From Saxibacter everestensis (GTDB lineage: Bacteria; Actinomycetota; Actinomycetes; Actinomycetales; Brevibacteriaceae), in the NCBI RefSeq assembly GCF_025787225.1, contig NZ_CP090958.1:2032550-2096549 (forward strand): a stretch of 64,000 nucleotides of DNA, read 5' to 3'. The notes below the pieces were generated by a model, which did no database searches, was not told the origin of the DNA, and was given only the letters and a program-made list of their open reading frames with translations. Shown piece after piece: positions 42,300 to 51,647 of this stretch (position 1 is the stretch's first letter; every line of letters starts with the position of its first letter). The position numbers and the translations under genes were made by a program.

Positions 42300-42968
42300 C
42301 TAGGGATTCTCGGGCCGGCGGGAATTCTCAGGCCGGCAGGGAATCTCTGGCCGGCGCACCCCGGCGCCTGGCCTCGCCTGGAATACTCGCACCATGGCGC
42401 GCAGGTACTGGAAGCAGGCGATCAAGTGACCAACGCAGCCAAGCACTGTGATCGCCATCCCGATGGCGAACACCGGACTGTTCACAAACTCGCGTGCCGA
42501 TCCCGCCAGCAATAGCGGCGTGCCGACCAGCAGCAATGCGGTGCGAATCTTCCCGATTACGGTCACCGACAGTTCCGGCGATCCGCGAAAGAACACGGCC
42601 GAGCAGACGGTCAGCACCAGGTCCGGAACGAGGATCGCGGCCAGAATCCACCACGGTGCGATACCGGCGGCAACCAGAGAGACAATGACAACCACGAGCA
42701 ACAGCCGGTCGGCAATCGGATCGATCATCTTGCCGAGCCGGGAGACCTGGTCGAACCGCCGGGCGATATACCCGTCGATCCAATCCGTTGCCGCCACGAC
42801 TCCGATCACAATGAACGCGGCAATGTAATCGCTGGCACCAAAGATCAGCCAAATGAACAGTGGCAACCCCAAAAATCGGAGCAGCGTGATCACGTTGGGC
42901 CAGGTGAGTGCCGTATCGTGCACGACCTCTTTCTGCCCCTCGCGGGCCCCGGCATTGATCAGTTTCAT
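42300..42968 (-). CDS. CDP-alcohol phosphatidyltransferase (PgsA-like)
   Basis: 222 residues with about five membrane helices. The family motif DG(x2)AR(x8)G(x3)D(x3)D is complete as DWIDGYIARRFDQVSRLGKM and IDPIAD. It transfers a phosphatidyl group from CDP-diacylglycerol to an alcohol in the cytoplasmic membrane, glycerol-3-phosphate being the usual choice for this subgroup. The C-terminus ends in three hexapeptide units (RRPEIP/CRPENS/RRPENP) encoded by an 18-bp tandem repeat that runs up to the stop codon. It starts 6 bp after the thiamine-binding gene, so they form an operon. Confidence 0.9.
   Translation of the reverse strand: MKLINAGAREGQKEVVHDTALTWPNVITLLRFLGLPLFIWLIFGASDYIAAFIVIGVVAATDWIDGYIARRFDQVSRLGKMIDPIADRLLLVVVIVSLVAAGIAPWWILAAILVPDLVLTVCSAVFFRGSPELSVTVIGKIRTALLLVGTPLLLAGSAREFVNSPVFAIGMAITVLGCVGHLIACFQYLRAMVRVFQARPGAGVRRPEIPCRPENSRRPENP
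42303..42356 (-). repeat. 18-bp x 3 in-frame tandem repeat at the pgsA-like 3' end
   Basis: GGGATTCTCGGGCCGGCG, GGAATTCTCAGGCCGGCA and GGGAATCTCTGGCCGGCG are consecutive at 42303, 42321 and 42339. They encode the last 18 residues before the stop. Confidence 0.9.
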
Positions 42969-42974
42969 GGCTGG

Positions 42975-43286
42975 TCAGCCCTGCTGACGTCCTATCGCGT
43001 CTTCCAACCGTTCCAGCTTTCCGGTCAGTTCGCCGGTGTGGCCCGGTCTGATATCGGCCTTCACAACAAGCGAGACCCGGCTACCGTAATGGCCGACCGC
43101 ATCGGTCGCTGCCTTGATCACGGCGAACACCTCATCCCATTCACCTTCGATGGTGGTGAACATCGAGTCCGTGCGGTGCGGCAACCCGGAGGCTCGCACA
43201 ATCGCCACTGCTTCGGCCACGGCGTCATGCACCGAACCGGAGGCATCCCCTGTTCCGCTGGGGGCAACGGAAAACGCAACTAGCAT
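42975..43286 (-). CDS. MTH1187/YkoF-family thiamine-binding protein
   Basis: 103 residues, one ferredoxin-like alpha/beta domain: MLVAFSVAPSGTG, then VHDAVAEAVAIVRASGLPHR, DSMFTTIEGEWDEVFAVIKA and RVSLVVKADIRPG. Members of this family bind thiamine or related molecules in the cytoplasm; a catalytic role is not known. It is upstream of and likely co-transcribed with the PgsA-like gene. A link with the thiG remnant at the window start is too distant to argue for. Confidence 0.85.
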   Translation of the reverse strand: MLVAFSVAPSGTGDASGSVHDAVAEAVAIVRASGLPHRTDSMFTTIEGEWDEVFAVIKAATDAVGHYGSRVSLVVKADIRPGHTGELTGKLERLEDAIGRQQG

Positions 43287-43603
43287 GCTTCAAGAGTGTC
43301 ACATGCCGGCCGCCATCGCGCGCGAATTCCGGCGGCCGTTCCGCTCACCCCCGAAACGGTCCGGTATCTCCTTTACGTCGTCACTCATATCGGCCCCTGT
43401 TAAGCAGAAAGCGGACCGTCCCGCCGTCCCGCCGAGCAAGATGGGCGAGACGGCGTCCCTCCCATGGCGGGCGGCGCGGCCCGTCAGGGTGTGGTCGGGC
43501 ATCTCGAGCGAGACACGAGCGCGAGATGAGCGAGGCGGGCCGCGCCTGCCGCCGAAGAGCGCAGCAGGCCGGCCGCCGTCCGAGCCCAGCCATCCGGCCG
43601 AAA
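43287..43603. other. GC-rich gap between thiamine-binding and thiolase genes
   Basis: 317 bp. It contains runs such as CCCGCCGTCCCGCCG and repeated GAGCGAGAC-like words. A 29-codon minus-strand frame at 43299-43388 (MSDDVKEIPDRFGG...) has an AGGGG site but resembles nothing I know. I see no RNA or certain gene. Confidence 0.5.
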
Positions 43604-44794
43604 TTAGCCCTTCGGTACCCGCAGGATCAATGCGTCACCCTGTCCACCGCCGCCGCACAGCGCCGCGGCACCCACACCGCCGCCACGACGGGCCAGCTCA
43701 AGCGCCAGGTGAAGCGCAACGCGTGCTCCGGACGCCCCGATGGGATGCCCAATGGCGATCGCGCCGCCGTTGACGTTGACCTTCTCGGGATCCACGCCCA
43801 GCTTCTTCGTGCTGGACAGCCCAACCGACGCGAACGCCTCGTTGATCTCCACGACATCCAGATCCGCAACGCTGATCCCTTCCCGCTCCGCCGCGCGAGA
43901 GATCGCATCAGCCGGCTGATGCTGCAGCGAAGAATCCGGGCCAGCGACCGAACCATGCGCCCCGATCTCGGCAAGGATCGGCAAGCCTAGCTCCTCGGCT
44001 TTTTCCCGGGAGGTGACGATGACAGCCGCCGCGCCATCCGAGATCTGCGAGGCATTGCCGGGCGTGATGGCGCCGTCCTTGCGGAACGCGGGACGCAATT
44101 TGCTCAAGGTCTCGACCGTCGTGTCGGAACGCACTCCCTCGTCGGCGGTGACCTCGATATCGTCGCCACGACGCTGTGGAATCGTCACCGCAACCACTTC
44201 GTCGTCGAACACCCCGTTCTTCCACGCTTCGGCAGCCCGTTGATGCGAACGGGCCGCGAACTCGTCCTGCTCTTCCCTGCTGAACTCCTGGTCTCCCTTG
44301 TTGGCGTCTTCGGTGAGAGCGCCCATGGCCTGATCCGTGAAGGCATCCCACAGGCCGTCGTAGGCCATGTGGTCCCGCATCGTCACGTCGCCGTACTTGA
44401 AGCCGTCCCGGGACTTTTCCAGCAGGTGCGGTGCCTGAGTCATCGACTCCTGGCCGCCAGCCACCACGACCTCGTACTCTCCCGCGCGCACCAGCGTCGC
44501 GGCCAGTGCGATGGCATTGATGCCCGACAGGCATAACTTGTTGATCGAGATCGCCGGGACGGACATCGGCAAGCCGGCGGCTGCAGCGGCCTGGCGAGCC
44601 GGGCCCTGCCCGGTTCCCGCCGTCAGCACCTGCCCCATGATGACGTAATCGACTGCTTCCGGAGCCAGTCCTGCCTTCTCGAGCGCGCCCTTGATCGCCG
44701 CGCCACCCAAATCGCTGGCAGCCTTACTCTTCAATCCGCCCTGCAGTCGTCCGAACGGCGTCCGAGCGCCCGCCACAATAACTGGCTGGACCAT
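43604..44794 (-). CDS. Acetyl-CoA C-acetyltransferase (thiolase), FadA4-like
   Basis: 396 residues from ATG 44794, fixed by a near-perfect AAGGAGGTCAG ribosome site. It condenses two acetyl-CoA or cleaves acetoacetyl-CoA. The acyl-accepting Cys is in [19 protein letters not shown], then the [13 protein letters not shown] loop, [12 protein letters not shown], the His in [20 protein letters not shown] and the second Cys in [14 protein letters not shown]. All are intact. It matches the Rv1323 position near nucS and the atp operon. The divergent partner is the coiled-coil gene at 44954. Confidence 0.95.
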   Translation of the reverse strand: MVQPVIVAGARTPFGRLQGGLKSKAASDLGGAAIKGALEKAGLAPEAVDYVIMGQVLTAGTGQGPARQAAAAAGLPMSVPAISINKLCLSGINAIALAATLVRAGEYEVVVAGGQESMTQAPHLLEKSRDGFKYGDVTMRDHMAYDGLWDAFTDQAMGALTEDANKGDQEFSREEQDEFAARSHQRAAEAWKNGVFDDEVVAVTIPQRRGDDIEVTADEGVRSDTTVETLSKLRPAFRKDGAITPGNASQISDGAAAVIVTSREKAEELGLPILAEIGAHGSVAGPDSSLQHQPADAISRAAEREGISVADLDVVEINEAFASVGLSSTKKLGVDPEKVNVNGGAIAIGHPIGASGARVALHLALELARRGGGVGAAALCGGGGQGDALILRVPKG

Positions 44795-44953
44795 TACTGA
44801 CCTCCTTGTCATCTCACCTGTATGTACCAGACCGGGTGCCACGGTGACCGGACTAGGATGGCAACCGTCCAACGTCCAAGAAAACCTGACACAATAGCCT
44901 ATAGAAGTCTCGACGCCCATCGCGTCCACAAACCACTGCTCAGGAGTCTAACG

Positions 44954-46390
44954 GTGCCAGCGCAAGAAGAATTCCGCACAGCCATGCGAGGCTACGAGAA
45001 GACCGAAGTCGACCACAAACTGCAACAACTCAGTGCCGAACTGGCCAACACGCAGAAGGCACTTCAGGACGCGCGCAAGCTGGTTGAGTCGGCCGACCGT
45101 GGCAAAATGCAGCTTTCCGGTGAGCTCTCCGAGTCGAAGCGACGACTTAAGGAACTGACCTCGGGCAGCGAGGAAGACAAGGCCGCGCCCGGCTCGCGAA
45201 TCGACCACCTGCTGAAGATTGCAGAAGCACAGGCCCGGGAGACACTGACCCAGGCGACATCGGATGCCGAGACCATCCGGAACAACGCCCGGGCAGAGGT
45301 CGCCTCCCAGCGCTCGAAGAGCCAGGGCGCCGCCAACGAGTTGCTGAACTCGGCACGCTCGGAGGCCGACAGCATTCGGTCTTCGGCCGAGTTGCGTGCC
45401 AATGAGGCGATCAAGGGTGCGGAGCAGCGGGCACACGAACTGACCGCGACCGCCGAGCGCGAGGCAGCCGAACTTCGCTCAACCGTTGCTGGAGAGACCA
45501 AGGAACAACGCGCGGCACTCGGCCGCGAATTGGCCGAACTGAAGTCGACCGCCGAACGTGAAGCTGCCGAGATCCGGGCGACGGCCAAAAAGGATGCCGA
45601 GGCGATCCGGGTCGAGGCCGACCGGCTGCGGACTCAGGTGCGCGAGCAGGCCAACGATGCCGATGTCGAGATCGCTACCAAGCGTGAGGCATCCGAGGCA
45701 GAGCTCAAGGAAGCTCACGAGGCAGCCGTGCAGGAGACCCGCGCATTGGTTGCGGATGCGCAGCAGCGCGCCGCGGCAGCCAACCAGCAAGCGCAGGAAG
45801 CATCGGCCCGTGCCGAGGCAACCCGGAACGAGGCAGTGCAGAAGGCCGACGCCATTATCGAAGACGGACGCAAGCGTGCTCAGCAGTTGATTGCCGAGGC
45901 GCGCTCTTCGGCCGAAGCTTCAATCGAAGAGGCCAACACCCAGGCGAAGCGCGATGTCGCGGCGGCACAGGCCCAGGTGAACCTGCTGACCACCCAGCGC
46001 AAGACGATCACCGCCCAGCTCGACCAGTTGCGCGGAATGTTCGCCGCTCCGACCCAGCTGCTCGACGCGCTCGCCGGCAAGGACGCACCCGCGCAGCCCG
46101 CGGACGCACCGGCGCAGCCACGCTCGGCGCCTGACAGCCGATCGTCCGACGAGGCTGAATCTGAACTGGTCTCGGATGACTCGACGGTCATTGTCGACGC
46201 CGAAGGCACTGCAACGGTGGATGACGACGTGGCAGACGAGGGCGCCGACGGCGCGGCGAGTAAGAACGGCGACGACGTTTACGACTTCGAGTCGGACGAC
46301 GAAGAGCTCGACGACGAGCTCGACGACGAGGAACGCGACGAAGAGCTCGACGACACGGACGAACCTGCGACGGCAAAAGCCCGCAGGTGA
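44954..46390 (+). CDS. DivIVA-like long coiled-coil protein
   Basis: 478 residues from GTG 44954, which follows AGGAG by 7 bp. The N-terminus EEFRTAMRGYEKTEVDHKLQ resembles the DivIVA membrane-targeting region. From about residue 20 to 345 the chain is nearly all heptad-like coiled coil (many EAAELRSTAEREAAEIRATA-type units). The end is a long, very acidic tail with repeated Asp-Asp-Glu and runs like EELDDELDDEERDEELDD. Such proteins organise polar growth or cell-wall machinery in actinobacteria (DivIVA/Wag31, Scy, FilP). This is not the canonical divIVA, which lies by ftsZ in most relatives. Followed in the same direction by the AI-2E gene. Confidence 0.8.
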   Translation: MPAQEEFRTAMRGYEKTEVDHKLQQLSAELANTQKALQDARKLVESADRGKMQLSGELSESKRRLKELTSGSEEDKAAPGSRIDHLLKIAEAQARETLTQATSDAETIRNNARAEVASQRSKSQGAANELLNSARSEADSIRSSAELRANEAIKGAEQRAHELTATAEREAAELRSTVAGETKEQRAALGRELAELKSTAEREAAEIRATAKKDAEAIRVEADRLRTQVREQANDADVEIATKREASEAELKEAHEAAVQETRALVADAQQRAAAANQQAQEASARAEATRNEAVQKADAIIEDGRKRAQQLIAEARSSAEASIEEANTQAKRDVAAAQAQVNLLTTQRKTITAQLDQLRGMFAAPTQLLDALAGKDAPAQPADAPAQPRSAPDSRSSDEAESELVSDDSTVIVDAEGTATVDDDVADEGADGAASKNGDDVYDFESDDEELDDELDDEERDEELDDTDEPATAKARR

Positions 46391-46458
46391 TCCGGCAAGC
46401 GTGACTCCACTTTCCCCGCCGACGACACCCCTTCCCCGCTGACGACACGGAGCCTTGC

Positions 46459-47724
46459 TTGACGCTCGGACAATACACCGAACGGGCAGCCCACGGGCTG
46501 AAACTGGTGGGCCAGGGAATGAAGGCCATCTTCCTGCCACGGCCCGATTATCGTCCTCCGCAGGAACCGGAGGACGATGTCGTCCAGCTTGATGAGGCGG
46601 CGTTCGAACAGGAGCAATTCGCTGTCCCGGATGCCGCCCCGCAGCCGGTGCACCGGCCGAGACGCTTCGGCGCGCCGGGGCCGCCGTTCAATGTCGGCAA
46701 CCCGCTGTACTTCGGCTTTGTCGGTGCGGTCGGCGTGCTGCTCGCCATCATGCTCTGGCAGCTGGTCGGGCGGCTCAGTGACGTCCTTTCCCTCATCGTC
46801 TGTGCGCTGTTTATCGCACTCGGCCTCGAACCGGTCGTCGCCTGGCTGGTGAAGAAGAAACTACCCCGGCCGGTGGCGATTCTGGCGGTTTTCGGAGTGC
46901 TGATCGCCGCCATCGCCGGTTTCATCTCATCGATTGTGCCCACGATTTCAAGTCAGACGTCTGACTTGCTGGCGGCCGCACCGCAGTACGTCAACGATGT
47001 GATGAACTCACGGTGGTTTATCGATCTCAACGAGCAGTTCGGCCTGATCAACGGCGCCACCGAGGAGTTGGAGCGCCGGCTCAGCGACTCCGAAACCATC
47101 ACCGCGCTGCTCGGCGGCGTAGTCGGTGCCGGACGCGCTGTGTTCTCGGGTGCCTTCGGCATCTTCACCGTGCTAGTGCTCACGCTGTACTTCCTGGCCT
47201 CCCTGCCGTTGACCAAAGAATGGCTGTACCGGCTCGCTCCACGGAGTCGCCGGGAGCGCACCCGGTTGCTGGGCGACGAGATCATGAACAACATCGGTCG
47301 CTACGTGTCCGGACAGGTGCTGATCGCCTCGCTCAACGGGGTGTGCACGTACATCATGCTCTCGATCGTGGGAATTCCGTACGCAACCATCCTTGCCGTG
47401 GTGGCAGCGCTTTTCGGCCTGATCCCTCTTGTCGGTGCCACCATCGGCGCCGTCATCATCGTGATCATCTCGCTGTTCCAATCCTGGCAGAGCGCGCTGG
47501 TCGTGCTGATCTACTACGTGGCGTATCAGCAGCTCGAGAATTACGTGATCCAACCTCGGGTGATGTCCCGCGCGGTCTCCGTGCCGGGCGCAGTAGCGGT
47601 GATTGCTGCGCTCTGCGGTGGCGCGCTGGCCGGAGTGCTCGGTGCCATCACCGCGATTCCGGTCGCGGCAGCAGTCATGTTGCTGATTCGCGAAGTCCTG
47701 ATTCCCCGTCAGGACCAGCTGTAG
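46459..47724 (+). CDS. AI-2E family (PerM/YdiK-type) membrane transporter
   Basis: 421 residues from a TTG at 46459 preceded by GGAG. After a ~75-residue cytoplasmic N-terminus it has about eight helices, with the family central loop (SSQTSDLLAAAPQYVNDVMN) and the conserved C-terminal block GQVLIASLNGVCTYIMLSIV, LFGLIPLVGATIGAVIIVII and QQLENYVIQPRVMSRAVSV. The family includes exporters of signalling molecules and Na+/H+ antiporters; the role here is unknown. It lies 68 bp after the coiled-coil gene with no clear terminator between. Confidence 0.9.
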   Translation: MTLGQYTERAAHGLKLVGQGMKAIFLPRPDYRPPQEPEDDVVQLDEAAFEQEQFAVPDAAPQPVHRPRRFGAPGPPFNVGNPLYFGFVGAVGVLLAIMLWQLVGRLSDVLSLIVCALFIALGLEPVVAWLVKKKLPRPVAILAVFGVLIAAIAGFISSIVPTISSQTSDLLAAAPQYVNDVMNSRWFIDLNEQFGLINGATEELERRLSDSETITALLGGVVGAGRAVFSGAFGIFTVLVLTLYFLASLPLTKEWLYRLAPRSRRERTRLLGDEIMNNIGRYVSGQVLIASLNGVCTYIMLSIVGIPYATILAVVAALFGLIPLVGATIGAVIIVIISLFQSWQSALVVLIYYVAYQQLENYVIQPRVMSRAVSVPGAVAVIAALCGGALAGVLGAITAIPVAAAVMLLIREVLIPRQDQL

Positions 47725-47770
47725 CCGGCCAACCCGGGCAGCGTACGCTGCCCGAAGTAGGGTAAAGGCC

Positions 47771-48181
47771 ATGCGCGTTTTACACCTTGCCATCGCCGAT
47801 GATTGGGAGGCCGCGGTCCCGTTCGGCGAGTACCAGGTCTCCACCCGAAACACCAGCGTCGATGACGCCGGATTCCTCCACGCCTCGACCGCCTCACAGC
47901 TGCCCAAGATCGCACGCTACCTCTATGCGGACGTTACCGTACCCCTCGTGGTCCTCGTCATCGACCTGCCCTCGGTGGAGGCAGCCGGCATCGAGGTGCG
48001 CTGGGAGCCGGCAGACCTGGCCGCGGACCAGCCGGATGCGGAGAGGTTCCCGCGCATCTACGCCGCGCTGCCCACGGATGACGACACGGTGGTTGCCGTC
48101 CTGCCTGCGTCATTTTCCGGACGCACGTTCGTGATGCCGGACCTTGACGGCCTCGACGTCGTCGAAACTCCCCCTGGGTAG
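47771..48181 (+). CDS. DUF952 family protein
   Basis: 136 residues. It begins MRVLHLAIADDWEAAVPFGE and contains GFLHASTASQLPKIARYLYA, the DUF952 hallmark with its conserved His, followed by VLVIDLPSVEAAGIEVRWEP and the YAALPTDDDTVVAVLP end. The fold is related to ADP-ribosyltransferase-like proteins in databases; biochemical function is unproven. It is 46 bp after the AI-2E gene in the same direction. Confidence 0.85.
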   Translation: MRVLHLAIADDWEAAVPFGEYQVSTRNTSVDDAGFLHASTASQLPKIARYLYADVTVPLVVLVIDLPSVEAAGIEVRWEPADLAADQPDAERFPRIYAALPTDDDTVVAVLPASFSGRTFVMPDLDGLDVVETPPG

Positions 48182-48298
48182 CCCCGCCAGGGCGCCAGCT
48201 ACCGCGTCCTCCGACTCTCCCCCGGCATAGCTTCCGGCGGATCAGTCTCTCCGGGCATAGACTCTCGCGAATCACGAACCCGCGAACCGGTTCCGGCG

Positions 48299-48628
48299 CT
48301 ATCGCCGCCGGGTCGGCGCCCGGCGGCCGCGAGCCTGCCAGCAGGAGTTATGCCAGTGCCGACGACCCGCCAGAGCGTGCTCGGCGCCGAGGATGCTGTC
48401 CGATTGCCAGGCAACCGTGTGCGCGACGCCCGGCCCAATCTCCTGATCGCAGCCGGGACAACGGTACGTCTTCGACGTCCGGTCGCCCCGGACCCGCTGA
48501 ACTGTCCATTCGCCGTCACCAGCCGTTACGGAGCGCGGCATTGCCGCCAGCGTCTCTTCCAGGTCGCGCGGCTCAGGGCGAGGGCGCTGGTACTTTGACG
48601 CTCGGCGTGAGCTGCTGGACCGTGGCAT
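48299..48628 (-). CDS. Small basic protein with a Cys/His cluster, next to nucS
   Basis: About 109 residues. A basic, Arg/Ser-rich N-terminus precedes [40 protein letters not shown] and ends HWHNSCW plus a basic tail. CPGC with the later HxxxC can hold a zinc ion. Similar small proteins stand divergent from nucS in actinobacteria and are often labelled ATP/GTP-binding, a label I cannot support from the sequence. A GTG at 48646 is an alternative start. A DNA-related role alongside NucS is only a guess from context. Confidence 0.75.
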   Translation of the reverse strand: MPRSSSSRRASKYQRPRPEPRDLEETLAAMPRSVTAGDGEWTVQRVRGDRTSKTYRCPGCDQEIGPGVAHTVAWQSDSILGAEHALAGRRHWHNSCWQARGRRAPTRRR

Positions 48629-48697
48629 TCCTCTATTGTGGCCCACCGCCGGCGCACCGGTGAAAAGAAGGCCAATGACCCGCTACAGTGGTCTACC

Positions 48698-49393
48698 GTG
48701 CGCCTAGTTATTGCTCGCTGCTCAGTCGATTACGCAGGTCGGCTCAGCGCCCACCTGCCCCTTGCCACCCGATTGCTGATGTTGAAGGCTGACGGCAGTT
48801 TGCTGGTTCATTCCGACGGAGGCTCCTACAAGCCGCTGAACTGGATGAGCCCGCCCTGCACCTTCAAGGAGGTCGAACCCGCGCCCACCGAGGTATCGGC
48901 CGGCGTCCAGCAGCTATGGCGGGTGACCCACGCCAAGTCCGACGATCAGCTGGTGGTCTCGATCTATGACATCCTGCACGAATCGAACCATGAGCTTGGC
49001 GTTGACCCGGGCCTGGTCAAGGACGGCGTAGAAGCACACCTGCAAAAGCTGCTGGCCGAACACATTGAAACGCTTGGCGAAGGTCACAGCCTGGTTCGAC
49101 GTGAGTACATGACCGCTATCGGCCCGGTCGACATCCTGGCGAAGGGTCCGGATGGCGGCTCTGTCGCCATCGAGATCAAGAGGCGTGGCGAGATCGACGG
49201 CGTCGAGCAGCTCACGCGCTATCTTGAATTGATGAACCGCGACCCGCTGCTGGCCCCGGTGCGTGGTGTCTACGCGGCCCAGGAGATCAAACCGCAGGCC
49301 CGGGTCCTCGCTGAGGATCGCGGCATCCGGTGCGTAATCCTCGATTACGATGCGATGCGCGGACTCGACGACCCCGGGTCGCGCCTCTTCTAG
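48698..49393 (+). CDS. nucS: Mismatch-specific endonuclease NucS
   Basis: 231 residues from GTG 48698. The N-terminal domain [20 protein letters not shown]...[13 protein letters not shown] binds DNA and dimerises. The C-terminal RecB-like nuclease has [13 protein letters not shown] and [20 protein letters not shown], with catalytic Asp, Glu and Lys in place, and ends GSRLF, where relatives carry the sliding-clamp-binding tip. NucS replaces MutS/MutL mismatch repair in most actinobacteria, cutting both strands at G-T, G-G and T-T mismatches. It is the Rv1321 counterpart. An upstream frame to 48638 has no conserved residues. Confidence 0.95.
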   Translation: MRLVIARCSVDYAGRLSAHLPLATRLLMLKADGSLLVHSDGGSYKPLNWMSPPCTFKEVEPAPTEVSAGVQQLWRVTHAKSDDQLVVSIYDILHESNHELGVDPGLVKDGVEAHLQKLLAEHIETLGEGHSLVRREYMTAIGPVDILAKGPDGGSVAIEIKRRGEIDGVEQLTRYLELMNRDPLLAPVRGVYAAQEIKPQARVLAEDRGIRCVILDYDAMRGLDDPGSRLF

Positions 49394-49465
49394 GCTACGG
49401 GCAGGCACTCGCGAACTGCGCTGACACCGCGGCGTCCGCTCCGGCAAACGGTATGCTGGCTCACA

Positions 49466-50698
49466 ATGAACAAGCATGCGAAATCCCCGGACGTGCCCGC
49501 TGTCGACACGGTACTGATCGGACGGGTCGTGACAGATGGTTACAGCATCGAAGACGCGCTGGTAGCCATTGCGCAGGGCGCGTTGATCTACGCCGGTCCG
49601 CGAGCCGAGGCGCCGGTCGAGGATCACTGGCCTGCTTCGGAGCGGTTGCCGGAGTCTGCCGTATTGCTGCCCGGCCTGATCGACCTGCACTGCCACGGCG
49701 GCGCCGGCTTCGACTTCGCGTCCGGCTCCGTCGAGGATGCGCGAGCGGCCGCGGCCTTCCATCGTCGCTCGGGTACGACGACATTGCTTGGCAGCCTGGT
49801 GACCGCTGCTCCTGAGGATCTTGTTGCACGTACTCGCCTGCTGGCTCAGCTCGCCGAGGACGACGAGATCGCCGGGATCCACTGGGAGGGTCCTTTCCTC
49901 TCGCCGCAGCGTGCTGGGGCCCAGGATCCGCAGTACCTGCTTGATCCCGATCTGGAGCTTGTCCAGTCACTGATCACGGCGTCAGGCGGCTACGGCGCCA
50001 GCATGACGCTGGCACCTGAGCTTCCAGGTGCCAGTGAGCTGATCGATCTGCTGACCATCTCCAGCATCGTGCCGTCCATCGGGCACACGGACGCCGATGC
50101 CTCCACGACCCGAGCCGCGCTCACGCAGGCGGCGGCGGAGCTGACCGGGTCATCCGGCGTTATCGACCAGCGGCCCACCGCCACCCACCTTTTCAACGCT
50201 ATGCGCCCCCTGCACCATCGCGATCCCGGTCCGATCGCGGCCAGCCTCGAGGCTGCCGGCGAAAGCAACGCCGTTGTCGAGCTGATCGCCGACAACGTGC
50301 ATCTTTCGCCGGACACCGTGAAGATGGTGTTTTCGACCGTAGGTGCGTCATGCATAGCGCTGGTCACCGATGCGATGGCCGCCGCGGGATGTGCCGACGG
50401 TAATTATCAGCTCGGGCCGGCAAAGGTCGTCGTCACGCACGGTGTCGCGCGGCTCGCCGATGGCGACAGCATCGCCGGCGGCACCTCGACACTGCTCGAC
50501 GTCGTCCGGTGCACGGTGGCAGCGGGGGTGCCGATTGAGGATGCCGTGCTGGCCGCCACCTACACGCCGGCCAGTGTGCTCGGCCTGGCCGATTCGATCG
50601 GCTCGCTGCGCGAGGGGCACCAGGCCGACATCCTGGTCTGTGACGAGGGCCTCAACCTGCACCGGGTGATGCGATCCGGCGAGTGGTTGACCGACTAA
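49466..50698 (+). CDS. nagA: N-acetylglucosamine-6-phosphate deacetylase
   Basis: 410 residues of the amidohydrolase family. It removes acetate from GlcNAc-6-phosphate in amino-sugar recycling. Metal and substrate motifs in order: LIDLHCHGGAGFDF, IHWEGPFLSPQRAGA, SIGHTDADAS, THLFNAMRPLHHRDPG, and VTDAMAAAGC with the catalytic Asp. The metal His residues are present. ATG 49466 has no strong ribosome site. No nagB or transporter neighbour is seen in this window. The 190 bp before the convergent SDR gene contains a short CCGGT...ACCGG hairpin and no gene. Confidence 0.92.
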   Translation: MNKHAKSPDVPAVDTVLIGRVVTDGYSIEDALVAIAQGALIYAGPRAEAPVEDHWPASERLPESAVLLPGLIDLHCHGGAGFDFASGSVEDARAAAAFHRRSGTTTLLGSLVTAAPEDLVARTRLLAQLAEDDEIAGIHWEGPFLSPQRAGAQDPQYLLDPDLELVQSLITASGGYGASMTLAPELPGASELIDLLTISSIVPSIGHTDADASTTRAALTQAAAELTGSSGVIDQRPTATHLFNAMRPLHHRDPGPIAASLEAAGESNAVVELIADNVHLSPDTVKMVFSTVGASCIALVTDAMAAAGCADGNYQLGPAKVVVTHGVARLADGDSIAGGTSTLLDVVRCTVAAGVPIEDAVLAATYTPASVLGLADSIGSLREGHQADILVCDEGLNLHRVMRSGEWLTD

Positions 50699-50888
50699 CA
50701 GTTTTCACCCTTCTGCTAGCTCTCACCGAAGTCCGCGAACTCGATGCCAGCCCGCGATCACGCGCGTTCCTGCCTGAAGTTCCCGATTCTCATCAACGGC
50801 CAGCCGCCGGCTCGTCGACTCCAGCCACTGGCCCAATCACGTGTCCGGTCCGGTCCTGACCGGCATCGCCGCTAGCTGCGGTTGAAGG

Positions 50889-51647
50889 TCATCCCCGGCC
50901 CAGAAACGGCATATTGGTGGCCATCAGCGTCATGAACTGCACGTTGACGTCCAGCGGCAGTTCGGCGGTGTTGATAACTGCCCGGGCGACATGCGAAACG
51001 TCGAACATCGGTTCTGCCTTCTTCTGCCCGTCGGCCTGCATGACACCGGTGCCGAAGTCTGCCGTGAGTTCAGTGGCGGCGTTACCGATATCGATCTGCG
51101 AACACGCGATGCCATGTGGCCTCCCGTCCAGGGATATCGACTTGGTCAGCCCGGTGATCGCATGCTTCGTCGTGGTGTAGGCAACTGAGCCCGGGCGCGG
51201 CGAGTGCGCAGAAATCGAACCGTTATTGATGATCCTGCCCCCTTTCGGCGACTGCGCACGCATTAACCTGAATGCCTCCCGCGCGCACAGGAACATTCCG
51301 GTGAGATTCACGTCGACCGCGGCACGCCACTCAGCCGGGCTGAGGTCTGCCACCGAACCCCCGTGCTGAAAGGTGCCGGCGTTGTTGAACAGAACATCAA
51401 CCCGGCCGAAATGGTCGACGGCCGCGCCGAACGCCGCCTCAACCTGACCTTCTTCGGTCACGTCCGTCGGGCAGACGATCGCCTGCTCCTGATCGGCAAC
51501 CTCGGCTGTTTCGCGCAGCGCCTGCTCCCGCCGACCGAGCAGGACGACGCCATGGCCGGTCCGGATTGCGTGCTGCGCCGTCGCCCGCCCGATCCCCGAG
51601 CCGGCCCCGGTAATCACTATCACTTTGCCTTTTGCCTGGTTCATCAT
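50889..51647 (-). CDS. Short-chain dehydrogenase/reductase (classical SDR)
   Basis: About 252 residues. The cofactor site is [16 protein letters not shown], followed by the NNAG motif ([12 protein letters not shown]), the catalytic Ser in [14 protein letters not shown] and the YxxxK pair in [13 protein letters not shown]. It oxidises or reduces an alcohol/ketone with NAD(P); the substrate is unknown. The ATG at 51647 overlaps the stop of the 3-hydroxyacyl-CoA dehydrogenase gene (ATGATGA), so the two are one operon and may share a fatty-acid or ketone pathway. A longer upstream frame would run through that neighbour and is excluded. Confidence 0.92.
   Translation of the reverse strand: MMNQAKGKVIVITGAGSGIGRATAQHAIRTGHGVVLLGRREQALRETAEVADQEQAIVCPTDVTEEGQVEAAFGAAVDHFGRVDVLFNNAGTFQHGGSVADLSPAEWRAAVDVNLTGMFLCAREAFRLMRAQSPKGGRIINNGSISAHSPRPGSVAYTTTKHAITGLTKSISLDGRPHGIACSQIDIGNAATELTADFGTGVMQADGQKKAEPMFDVSHVARAVINTAELPLDVNVQFMTLMATNMPFLGRG

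Noticed and set aside
43299-43388. 29-codon minus-strand frame with an AGGGG site
   Set aside because: No homology I recognise, short, in GC-rich sequence with repeats; noted within the gap entry only.
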